Origin: Cymbomonas tetramitiformis
Taxonomy: Eukaryota > Chlorophyta > Pyramimonadophyceae > Pyramimonadales > Pyramimonadaceae
NCBI GenBank assembly: GCA_001247695.2
Contig: LGRX02003534.1
Span: 1-21,717, forward strand
Length of the DNA stretch: 21,717 nt
Direction: 5' to 3'
Position 1 is the first letter of the stretch. Every line of letters begins with the position of its first letter. The notes under the pieces were generated by a model, which had not been told where the DNA came from, ran no database searches, and was given only the letters and a program-made list of their open reading frames with translations. Made by a program: the position numbers and the translations under genes. Below are positions 8,160 through 16,630 of the stretch, piece by piece.

Positions 8160-9325
8160 GCTCAGTACGGTCGACTATGATTGTACATGTCATCGAGATG
8201 ATACGTCACATCATCTGTCATTTATTCAAGGAAAGACTTGAATGATACCTGTCATCGAGAGTTCGTACGTCGAACTCGAAGATGGCAAAGCAAGATACAA
8301 TCTTGAAGTACAAACAAGAAATCATCTTCGCTTCTAGCATGTGCGGAACAAGCATGCGCAGTATATTAGGGCGAACGCATCATTCGTTCTGCCTATACTG
8401 GTCGTTCAACCAATGTCTCGGGTTCACAACCCAATGGCGGTACTATCTATGCGATAGGAGACATCTGGTATATGAGCTAGCATTGAGCTAGAGCAGTATC
8501 TTCTGTTGAAGCCTGCACTCATCACCCGCTCGTACGTTGCATGCGTGTTTACTGTTCAATAAACACCAGCTTATCATTGATATACTAAGGGCTCGCTTAT
8601 CAGCCCTAATAGATGGTATTCTAAACTCGTCAAGGCACGATAACGAGAACTCAAGTGAGTGCAGTGTCAGACATAGTATATATTGTATTGGTAGCAGGTT
8701 GCAGGTTTGCGCATAAGCGACAGCGCTCGCAGTGATATTGAATATCTGCAAATCGAATAATAACATACGCTTGAATATCGACAGCACACGGATTGCGCGA
8801 GGATTTACCATCCGCGAACATATTCGCAGCTGACAGCATTCGCAGAGAAATCGTCTTAATACTATAAGCGACAAGGTGTGCGCACAATGAACGGATCGCA
8901 TACATATGATGTCAAAATTCGCAGGGTTGGTACGATATGTGAGATGCAGATGCGCGAACGAAAAATGCTCGTCAGTACTTATGATTCATATCAAACTCTG
9001 AGACTGGACGCACGAAATTTCGTTTAACAGCGCGCTCGCATTCATTCATGCGACGTACACCAGCGACAATGATATACTTTGCAAAATAATTGGCGACATC
9101 GATTTTCGCTAATGATCCGCACGAATCGTTCACAATAAAGCGCACTTACGATGATTTTAGCTCGTCAGCGCGATGTGCACCTGTCATGATTTCATCGGAT
9201 GCAATGGACGCACGATTTTAGGGCGCATGTTCCTGACACGTCTACATGCAGCGAGACATACAATATGTGTTACGCGCGTCAATATCCTCTGCAGAATAAT
9301 TGTATACTCGCAGGGATACTTTGGA
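8160..9325. other. Non-coding stretch with weak LTR-like signals
   Basis: No gene is supported. An AATAAA at 8558-8563 and the 9-mer TGGTAGCAG at 8689-8697 are present. The 9-mer equals the complement of the 3' end of an initiator tRNA-Met ending CTGCTACCA. This order could mark the end of a 5' LTR and a primer binding site, but no second LTR copy is seen in the window and the LTR would not end in CA. Treat it as suggestive only. Confidence 0.25.
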
Positions 9326-9411
9326 TGGACGCATGATGGACGCATGATCACCATACTGCAGTGGACGCATGATCACCATACTGCAGTGGACGCATGATCA
9401 CCATACTGCAG
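9326..9411. repeat. 25-bp tandem repeat, three full copies
   Basis: The unit tggacgcatgatcaccatac plus tgcag occurs identically at 9337-9361, 9362-9386 and 9387-9411, with an 11-bp partial copy at 9326-9336. Perfect identity suggests recent expansion. Confidence 0.92.
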
Positions 9412-9523
9412 CAATTCACACTATGTCTTGATGACTGCAGAGATATTTCTAATCATCAGAATTGTATGCTTATTTGCAATATAGTGTGCAAGATATGTGT
9501 GTACTGAGATTGCGATGATTGCA

Positions 9524-9542
9524 ACACACACACACACACACA
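9524..9542. repeat. CA microsatellite
   Basis: An uninterrupted (CA)n run. Similar shorter runs lie near 10123-10137 and 10914-10927. Confidence 0.85.
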
Positions 9543-10260
9543 TGCACTAATACTCCACTTGCGGCATTCACCGACATGCAGCACATAGTGAGTACATGCA
9601 ACATTACACCATGTATACATTTTATACTGAGTGAGGCAATATTGTAAACTATGCATGCATCAAAAAAGCAGCTTGATCACGATATCAGCTATAGTATATA
9701 TATACCAGTTTGATCACGTTAGCAACCGGTACACTAGCATCATATTGCAGTACATTGAACATTGCACGAGCATATCGCAGTGAATGCTAGGTTATGTTAG
9801 AACCATGTTAGCATAAGGTGCCTGAAAGTAGTCTTAACATCATAATTAGCTCGTTATGTCCCGGTGGAGCCGAGATGCTCTTCGGATCACATATCGTTCT
9901 ATAGCGTGGATTACTGGAAGGAATACTCACCAGAGCTACATGTAAAATCAACCAGCAACTCATTATTGTGAATGAGATTATACCAAGATTACAATAACTC
10001 TTAACCTGATATATATCATGCTAGATTCATTCAGCACATGGTATGCTGAAACCATCCTGCATGAACGCTATCTGGGAACATTGTAATACCAGAAGTTATC
10101 TTCCTGTAAGTGTGAAAAGTGAACACACACACACACACTGGCAAAAGTACTAATCAATAAGTATTGCACATTGCACTACACTGACATTTACTGTATGTGA
10201 TGACATTCACTGACTCAGAGTGAATTGATCATCTATATTGTCCGTTGTGTGCATGATAAT
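9543..10260. other. AT-rich non-coding stretch
   Basis: No gene is supported. The string ttgatcacg recurs near 9673 and 9711 around a TA run, and a short CA run lies near 10123. Confidence 0.4.
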
Positions 10261-10267
10261 ATGGATA

Positions 10268-11323
10268 ACATTCCACAAACACGTGTGCGTGTGGAATGTC
10301 AAAGATGGCGATAGATATGGGAACAGGATAAGACAACATGCTGTAGGGCTGGATGGAGATATCTCCAGACCCGAAGGCAGAATACTGTGCTCATTATAAC
10401 AGCTGGTAACTGTTGAGCACAGTCCATCCACTCTCAGATATCGCTGGAGCAACAACAACCACTATACTGCATTCTGACAAATGATTCAGTATTGATCAGC
10501 ACAAAAGCATGTACCTTTCCAGATCAGTACATACACAGATGAGCTGACATAGGTTGTTGTGTACACCCACACACATATATATGTGTTGTGCTAAACTGCT
10601 TTGATTATTATCAAGCAATGTCCGGATATGTTTGAAGTGCAGAGATATCATTTTGATATATCTTAGAGCACAGTCATATGCTCAAACATATCGTAGGTTG
10701 ACAAGTTATCACTAAAGTGGATAATCCGCTTATAGTTGGTACACCTTAAATATTAGCAGGAAGTACATTTACTTCCATGGGTTTCAAATCAGTAAAACCC
10801 ATAAATATGCTCAACCACAGATGTTGACATACAGAGATATTCACTTTAATGCCATGAAATTTGTCATGTGCAAAGGTAAAGTAAGTTGCAGTACTTCTGT
10901 ACTCTGCAGCTTACACACACACACACAGATATATTGCTATGGAAAACAATAAATAGCCAAAAAGGGGCAAAATTCCTGAAATTCGTTTGCGATAGATTTC
11001 AAAATTGAAATTTCGACCCTATTTTATTTGATATTATGATTTTATACCTATTAAGGTATCAGAAAATCATAATGACCATGGTCATATATCGTGTAACACC
11101 CTAGATATTAGGTGTGTAATATATAGGGGTGTGCATATTGGTTGTAAAACCATGCGTAAAAATGCTCCACGCATGATTTCAAAATGAAAAAATCAGGTTA
11201 ATTTTTTTTGCTGATGTGATTATTTATCTATCAACAAATATTCCCTGATTTATGCAGCACTTGTAACACCCTGTAACACCCCTAAAATTAAATGTGTGTG
11301 TCAGGGGTATAAAATACCTCCTG
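10268..11323. repeat. Hairpin-dense non-coding tract
   Basis: At least ten short inverted repeats occur here. Examples: ACATTCCACA/TGTGGAATGT (10268-10299); ACTGTGCTC/GAGCACAGT with AACAG/CTGTT inside (10384-10423); palindrome TGGAGATATCTCCA (10354-10367); GGAAGT/ACTTCC (10759-10776); GGGTTT/AAACCC (10779-10800); GTAAGTTGCAG/CTGCAGCTTAC (10881-10914); ATTTCA/TGAAAT (10996-11011); TATGATTTTATACC and its partner to 11071; palindrome ATGACCATGGTCAT (11072-11085); CATGCGT/ACGCATG (11151-11175); CAGGGGTAT/ATACCTCCTG (11302-11323). No gene is visible. The strings tgtaacacc and gtaacaccct recur near 11092, 11262, 11270 and 11432. Confidence 0.7.
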
Positions 11324-11570
11324 CAAACCACGTAACGTACAGTGTGCAATTAAATGCAGTTTTGCTAAAAAAAATGTTTGCAAAATATTTATACTGCTTT
11401 AATTTTACCTATCTCAAAGTTACTGATACCAAGTAACACCCTAAACACACTGTAGGGGATATGGGCCACTGTAACGTGATATGCCCTAAAATGCCACATA
11501 AATATTGGATACACTTCATGTTTGGCATAAATATATCATGCTGTAATCACCACGGACATGATAATATTTC

Positions 11571-11658
11571 GGGCAGCAACCCAAAAACTGCAGGGCAACA
11601 ACCCAAAAACTGCAGGGCCACAACCCAAGGACTGTAGGGCTGCAACCCTAAAAATGTA
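11571..11658. repeat. 22-bp tandem repeat, four units
   Basis: Units of the form gggcagcaacccaaaaactg plus ca start at 11571, 11593, 11615 and 11637 and diverge progressively. They lie about 270 bp upstream of the retroelement gag start, so they could belong to its leader. Confidence 0.88.
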
Positions 11659-11844
11659 ACAGATGCTTCCTATAAGGACTGCATGCTATATATGAAGTAC
11701 AAGGGCAACTGACAACTGCCTTATGTTCACACTTCCTTGAGGGGGGAAGAAGGTGGATATATACATAATTACCTCATTATAATGTACAAATGTACTACAT
11801 GTATGTAAACATACATATATACTATACGTATATAACATATATAC

Positions 11845-11865
11845 TATATATATATATATATATAT
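11845..11865. repeat. TA microsatellite
   Basis: An uninterrupted alternating TA run just upstream of the gag start of the retroelement. Confidence 0.85.
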
Positions 11866-11909
11866 CACACACACTCAGTTAGCTGATTAGCTGAAGGTAT
11901 TTTGTGTTG

Positions 11910-11925
11910 TGTTTTGTTTTTTTAG
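11910..11925 (+). promoter_or_regulatory. Possible splice acceptor directly before the gag ATG
   Basis: A T-rich tract (ttttgtttttttag) ends in AG immediately before ATG 11926. This looks like a 3' splice site, so the leader of the retroelement may be spliced, or gag may start further upstream. No matching donor was chosen. Confidence 0.35.
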
Positions 11926-12063
11926 ATGGTGGTATTCGAAGAGGAAGAACCAGAAATCCCAGCCATCAATCCAGATCCAGCATCATGGGTTTTCGACATC
12001 TTAGGATCCTATGATTCATACAGCCGGTTCAAGGTTCCTAAGTGGATCGCTGGTTATGACAAC
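11926..12063 (+). pseudogene. gag: gag, 5' fragment (before the hAT insertion)
   Basis: It opens MVVFEEEEPEIPAINPDP and stays open for 46 codons up to the hAT target site. The last codons are TAT GAC AAC, and ATGACAAC is the duplicated target. The frame continues at 15148 once one target copy and the transposon are discounted, which shows that these codons belong to the same gag. No domain is recognised in this short acidic N-terminal part. An earlier start cannot be excluded because a splice-acceptor-like tract precedes the ATG. Confidence 0.8.
12056..12063. repeat. hAT target site duplication, left copy (ATGACAAC)
   Basis: It is identical to 15140-15147 and directly abuts the left end of the transposon. 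Confidence 0.93.
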
Positions 12064-12087
12064 CTATGATCTGCTATACGGGGGCGA

Positions 12088-12134
12088 CGTAATAACGACG
12101 GACCTCCATATCCGTAATAACGCACGTAATAACG
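12088..12134 (+). promoter_or_regulatory. Subterminal CGTAATAACG repeats, left end
   Basis: Three exact copies at 12088-12097, 12113-12122 and 12125-12134, with a degenerate fourth near 12147. An inverted exact copy is at 15088-15097 near the other end. Short subterminal repeats of this kind are the usual binding sites for hAT transposases; here that role is inferred from position and orientation. Confidence 0.65.
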
Positions 12135-12220
12135 ACGCTCGAGGACCGTAATTTCGTCCCCATACTTAAGGTTTAGTAAATTTACCGCCAGTGTATTCTG
12201 TATTGTACCGCACGGATTAA

Positions 12221-12275
12221 CGATATCCGACGTACGAGACGCGACAGGCTGTCGCGTCTCGTGCGTTGGATATCG
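12221..12275. repeat. Near-perfect 27-bp-stem palindrome in the hAT leader
   Basis: Bases 12221-12247 are complementary to 12249-12275 around a single central G, with only two mismatches that are G/U-tolerant. The core is ACGAGACGCGACAG and its inverse. It lies 120 bp upstream of the likely transposase start. It could be a transcription or translation control structure, or a foldback that arose by inversion. Confidence 0.9.
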
Positions 12276-12397
12276 GCATATCGAACGTCATATGTTTAAT
12301 CAGTGATGAGAAGCCTTGGATAGTGAGCACACGCATGCAGTACAGTACAAAGGAGGTTTCCTCGGTAAAACCAGGGGTAAGTTTTCTATCACTAATC

Positions 12398-14758
12398 ATG
12401 GCGTCTGCAACCTCTGAAAAGCTGAATGGAAAATTTATCTGGTCCTTTGTACGTATTTTCGCCTCTAAGGAAGCTGCTGCCAATGGAGAGGCAAACTTTC
12501 TTCCGCCAGGAACAGCGGGCCAGTGCCAACAAGTATGCAGGTGTATATTTTGTGGAGACAAGTTCAATGCGGCGATCACACGCGTGGGTGCTCATATCGG
12601 CAGCAAGAAAGGGTTGGGTAAAAGCATCTGCAAAGGTGTCACGCAACGCATAGGCGAATCTGAAGCAGAATACACCGTGCGCTCAAAACAATTTCGGGAA
12701 GCGCGTGCACGCGTTGACGAGTTCGCCAAGTCTAAAACTGCTGAGAACGATCAGAAGCGTGAGACGGCCGTTTTGAACGTTGCCACTTCTGACCATTTTC
12801 TATCTTCTAAACGCAATACAGGTCGACAGAGCAGTATCACTACTTCCGAGATTGTTACTAAGCAACGTGTCGCAGACGAGACGTTAGCTAGAGCCTTTTA
12901 CTGTGCTTCCATACCGCCGTACGTTTTGAGAAATGAAGAGTTTCGTGTAGCTTTACAAAAGGTAGCTCTAGTTGGTCCCACGTACACAGCACCATCTGAG
13001 AAGAACGTGGGTGGAGACATGATAGATGCCGAGAGAGAACGTATCTCTAAGGAAATGGCAGCACTGCGACCTTCAGTTGAGAAGTATGGAACGACGATAG
13101 TCAGTGATGGAGCTTCTGACATTAATAGACGGCCTATTTTGAATTTGTTGAATGTTTCCCCTCACCTCGTCGAGTTTGCGTGCGCTAGTGATTGTAGTGG
13201 GCTAGTCAAAGACGCCCCTTACATCGCTGGTATTGTTATCAGCTATGTACTCTCTCTGCCTGACCCACGTTCTGTCGTCCAAGTTATTATGGATAACGCT
13301 ACTCGAGCTTCCTGGGTCATAATAGAGGAGTTTCTCCCTTGGGTCACTTGTTCCCCTTGCAGCATTCACGTTGACGATCTTGAGCTTGGGGACTTCGTGA
13401 AGCGCATCCCTTTTTTCAAAGAAGTTGTTGAGGATACGAACGCGCTGCGTAAGTTTATTCGAGGCCACTCGCACGTTTTGAGCGAGTTCAAAGAAGTTTC
13501 AGGACACGTTTTGGTAAACCCTGGTGCCACGCGCATGTGCACAGTAAAGATAGGCTTGGAGTCTATGAAAAAGTCTCTTGATGCTGTTAACGCGACGTTG
13601 ACAGCTCGCAGCGTGATGCAATACGTGCAGAAGAATAAAAACCAGAGAGCGACACCAACGAGCAAAAGTTTACAGGAACTGCACAACGAGGCTCGAGCTA
13701 TCGCAGGAAGTATTCACTATTCTGGAGCCATAGACCTCGTGCTTAGTTTCATGAATCCAGTGTGCGCACTACTGCGCTTAGGGGACAGCGATAAGCCTGT
13801 TGCATCGAAGATTCAATACTCCAAGTTCCAAGTTCAAGAGAAACTCAAAGCAGTTGCAATCACCCCTGGGGAGGAGCCTTGGGATGCGGACTCGCATAGT
13901 TTTCACGAGATTCAGCAAGAAGTGATAGCCATTCATCGACACCGGTGGGACTATGGGTATTCAGACATTCAAGGGTGTGGGTATCTGCTAGACCCAGAGT
14001 ATGTTGACATGAACCAAGAGCAGGATGACGAGATCATGCAGTCTTTTCGGCAGATCGTTGACAAAACCTTTCAGCCTCTCCTCCCCAGACCTTGTGTTTC
14101 TGTTGAGATCGCGGAGCAGTACTCTGCTGAGTTATCTGTGTGCATCGACAAACGTGCGGCAGCAGAAGCACAGCTCATGACGTACAAAAACAAACGAGGG
14201 GCGTTTGCTCGGGCAAGTGTTTGGGTAAATGCCCAAGTGCTCGCTGCAGCTGACTGGTGGTCCACCTATGGGAGTCCTGTCCCTGAACTGCAAACAGTGG
14301 CCTGCCGTGCGACCGCGCAGATCTCCTCTATCGGTTCCTCGGAAAGGGCTCACAAGGTAATGGGGAACATCGAGACCAAAAAGAGAAATAGGTTGGGTTG
14401 GGATAAGGTTGAGAGCCTCATTTACATTCAACACAACACGCAAAAGTTGAAGAAGGCTAAGCGAATGGATGGTGGTGTCTGTGTTATTCCATGGACAGAA
14501 GGCACTGAGGATATCGAGTGGGTTGATGCGTGGAGAGAGGGTGCTGAAGAGCACAGTGAGCTGGATGACTCCACTGCGCTTCGAGCACTTCGTGTTTCCC
14601 GCACAGCTGCACGTGCAGAGCGCATGGCAGCAAGTGCCACTATCCAGGAGGACGAGCCTGACCTGACTGCTTCTGAGAGTGCTTCCGACCAGCATGAACC
14701 AGCTCGTGCTACACGGGGGGGACGTGTGTTGCGCCGCCCAGACCGCCTCCGATTGTAA
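12398..14758 (+). CDS. hAT-family transposase (BED finger, DUF659, hAT dimerisation domain)
   Basis: Predicted to cut and insert the element it lies in, acting in the nucleus on the terminal repeats. The chosen ATG 12398 (context atcATGG) gives 786 residues; an in-frame ATG at 12335 is an alternative. A BED-like zinc finger has C49, C52, H66 and C78. A DUF659-type core spans about 195-335 with TIVSDGASD (D237), VIMDNAT (D299) and a CxxC...H motif (C318, C321, H324). The C-terminal hAT dimerisation region, about 615-685, reads DWWSTYGSPVPELQ, then SSIGSSER (E649), then KKRNRLGWDKVESLIYIQ. D237, D299 and E649 are the likely catalytic triad by family position. The tail after 690 is acidic, then Arg-rich (possible nuclear signal). 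No stop or frameshift was seen, unlike the surrounding retroelement. Confidence 0.93.
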   Translation: MASATSEKLNGKFIWSFVRIFASKEAAANGEANFLPPGTAGQCQQVCRCIFCGDKFNAAITRVGAHIGSKKGLGKSICKGVTQRIGESEAEYTVRSKQFREARARVDEFAKSKTAENDQKRETAVLNVATSDHFLSSKRNTGRQSSITTSEIVTKQRVADETLARAFYCASIPPYVLRNEEFRVALQKVALVGPTYTAPSEKNVGGDMIDAERERISKEMAALRPSVEKYGTTIVSDGASDINRRPILNLLNVSPHLVEFACASDCSGLVKDAPYIAGIVISYVLSLPDPRSVVQVIMDNATRASWVIIEEFLPWVTCSPCSIHVDDLELGDFVKRIPFFKEVVEDTNALRKFIRGHSHVLSEFKEVSGHVLVNPGATRMCTVKIGLESMKKSLDAVNATLTARSVMQYVQKNKNQRATPTSKSLQELHNEARAIAGSIHYSGAIDLVLSFMNPVCALLRLGDSDKPVASKIQYSKFQVQEKLKAVAITPGEEPWDADSHSFHEIQQEVIAIHRHRWDYGYSDIQGCGYLLDPEYVDMNQEQDDEIMQSFRQIVDKTFQPLLPRPCVSVEIAEQYSAELSVCIDKRAAAEAQLMTYKNKRGAFARASVWVNAQVLAAADWWSTYGSPVPELQTVACRATAQISSIGSSERAHKVMGNIETKKRNRLGWDKVESLIYIQHNTQKLKKAKRMDGGVCVIPWTEGTEDIEWVDAWREGAEEHSELDDSTALRALRVSRTAARAERMAASATIQEDEPDLTASESASDQHEPARATRGGRVLRRPDRLRL

Positions 14759-15122
14759 GTAGAAAGAGTAGATAGCCTCATAGCCATAACATGAAGTAAA
14801 TATGTATATGTGCAACGTGTGTATCAGACTATAACGGCAATTCATATATTCATATTGTCATATATGATTCATATATTCATATATTCAGTTGCCTTGTTTC
14901 CCCTTGCCCTTGCTGGCAACGACAAGCAAGGTAGCCGCGTAGCCCCACCAAACCTCAAGTGTGATGCCTACGTAAGCAAAACCTATTGTTGTAGTCTCAG
15001 AACCGGTCGTGTGCTATTAACTTATAATGGATCCCTTCCTTACATATGCACGTAATATTACTGGTAATATTCGAAGAGGCCCAAAAACGTTATTACGTAG
15101 GTATTAACTTTGGGGGGGGGTT
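14759..15122. other. hAT 3' non-coding region
   Basis: AT-rich repeats of attcatat occur near 14838-14885, then unremarkable sequence, then the inverted CGTTATTACG at 15088-15097 and a run of nine G at 15112-15120 just inside the right terminal repeat. No gene is visible. Confidence 0.6.
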
Positions 15123-15139
15123 CGTATAGCGTAACATAG

Positions 15140-15147
15140 ATGACAAC
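15140..15147. repeat. hAT target site duplication, right copy (ATGACAAC)
   Basis: It is identical to 12056-12063 and directly abuts the right end of the transposon. Confidence 0.93.
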
Positions 15148-16139
15148 ACTCTGACCAGATTCGACCAGATAGGATACTTCGACAATATCAGTCGAATGAG
15201 GCCCGATATGAGCAGATATAGGGACCCTCAGAATGAACCGAAGGAACCAGAAGTTGAGTATACAGAAGACAATCCTCCAATAGTCTTTACAGATCCTGAC
15301 GATGATTCTGTTCCAGCACCAGCTCCACATAGTTTGGTTCCAAAGGTGAAGATGACACCACCTAGGGAATTCAAATCTGGACAGGACGCAGAAGTTTGGT
15401 TGGACACGGTGGACCGGTATTTTCAGTTCACGTATCCAGGAGTGCCAGATAAGGATTTGATCACAGTCTTTCTGACCCTCATCCAGACCAATGATCGACA
15501 CTATTTCCAGGTTGTGGCTAATCAGCCAGATGCCACATATGCAGGAATCAGAGGGATTTTCCTCAGTCAATTTGGCAACCCTCACAAGAGATCAGTGGCC
15601 AAGAAACACCTGATGGCACTGACTCAAGGGAGCCAAACCTTCTCAGACTATTTGCGCACGTTTACGTCACTCGCTGCTTTAGCAGCAGTTGATCTAAACG
15701 ATGTGTTAATAAAGGACAGATTTGTCAGCAGTATGGACCCAGATCTCCGCAGACAGTTCCAGTTAAGATACCTGACAGAGCAAGAAAGCAATAATATGTC
15801 GTGGCAACAAACCACACAGATACTGCTAGATTTGAATTATGTCGTTCATTCAAAGCAGTCAGAAATCCTTCATTATCGGGGTCAGAAGGAGCAGTCTCAG
15901 TCAGGAGGTCCAGTCAAAAAGGACAAGGACAAAGGACGAGGCAGGAAGCCTTATGACAAATATAGAAACTGGAATCAGAACCAGAGTGGCAGTCAGAACT
16001 CAAATGCCAATCAGTATCGGACCAAGGGAAAAGGTGGAAAAGGCAAGGGAAAAGGAAAAAGGAAAAGGAGCAGCACCAAATCCTCCTCAGTCTTGCCAGC
16101 GTTGTGGTCGTGTTGGTCACATCGCAAAGGATTGTTATT

Positions 16140-16394
16140 ACTAGAATGTCCTAGTGACACAGTGAAAACGCTGAACGCCGTAGGGTTTGAGCGAGGCAAT
16201 CGGGTATATCAAAAGATAGAAATGAATACACGACTCTCAGGTTATCTAAGCTCTGAGGCCGTCACTAGGCAATCATATCGTGTGTCACAGTCTAAGCTAC
16301 CGAAGTCGAACTACTGAGTACAGGTAGGAAGTCACTGTACTGTCACTGTCACTGTCATACGTCATACGTGGTACTGAACTACTGAATCTCAGCA
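16140..16394. mobile_element. 255-bp insertion at the zinc knuckle with 6-bp direct repeats
   Basis: GTTATT occurs at 16134-16139 and 16395-16400. Discounting the segment plus one copy (261 bp, 87 codons) rejoins the zinc-knuckle frame with the downstream gag tail without a shift. The segment itself contains stops. A GT-AG intron reading does not restore the frame, so insertion fits better. Its ends show no clear inverted repeat. CCTAGTGAC (16150-16158) and GTCACTAGG (about 16261-16269) are inverted inside it. The element type is unknown. Confidence 0.5.
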
Positions 16395-16623
16395 GTTATT
16401 CCACCAAGACCCCAGATGGAAAAGATATCAAGGGCAAGCCACCAGCTCAGAATCCTTTCCAGATCCGGAGACAGCAGCAACAGAATCAGGGTGCTACGGA
16501 TGGGTCCGGCAAACTCATCAATACGATCAACACCCTGGTTAAGGAACTGAAGAGTCGGCACAGCATCAATGCAGCAGTTGCAACTCCAGCTCCAGCTCCA
16601 GCTTCAGCTCCAGCTCCTCTCCA

Positions 16624-16630
16624 GGGAAAC
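16624..16630 (+). promoter_or_regulatory. -1 ribosomal frameshift heptamer G GGA AAC
   Basis: GGGAAAC lies in the gag frame as G-GGA-AAC, the X-XXY-YYZ pattern, 46 bases before the gag stop. A -1 slip there enters the protease-pol frame, which is then open to 19119. Downstream, GGTG 16654-16657 can pair with CACC 16665-16668, and TCTCA 16631-16635 can pair with TGAGA in that loop, a possible pseudoknot. The zero spacer before the first strand is shorter than usual. Confidence 0.65.

Larger units (their letters stand above)
12064..15139. mobile_element. Complete hAT transposon inserted in gag
   Basis: The 3076-bp element has the left end CTATGATCTGCTATACG (12064-12080) and, on the opposite strand, the right end CTATGTTACGCTATACG (15139-15123), matching at 14 of 17. 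It is flanked by a perfect 8-bp duplication ATGACAAC, the hallmark of hAT integration. It carries one uninterrupted transposase gene. CGTAATAACG occurs three times near the left end and once inverted near the right end. The perfect target duplication and open transposase suggest a recent insertion and possible autonomy. The insertion sits in the retroelement gag and silences it. Confidence 0.95.

Noticed and set aside
11423..11431. CTGATACCA, complement of a plant-type initiator tRNA primer site, on the minus strand
   Set aside because: A nine-base match by chance is not rare in 20 kb, and no minus-strand retroelement lies to its left.
14132..14845. Long minus-strand frames under the hAT transposase
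   Set aside because: They are shadows of the transposase gene, with no domain of their own.
16134..16395. Reading the zinc-knuckle insert as a GT-AG intron
   Set aside because: No GT donor and AG acceptor pair restores the downstream gag frame; the 6-bp duplication model does.
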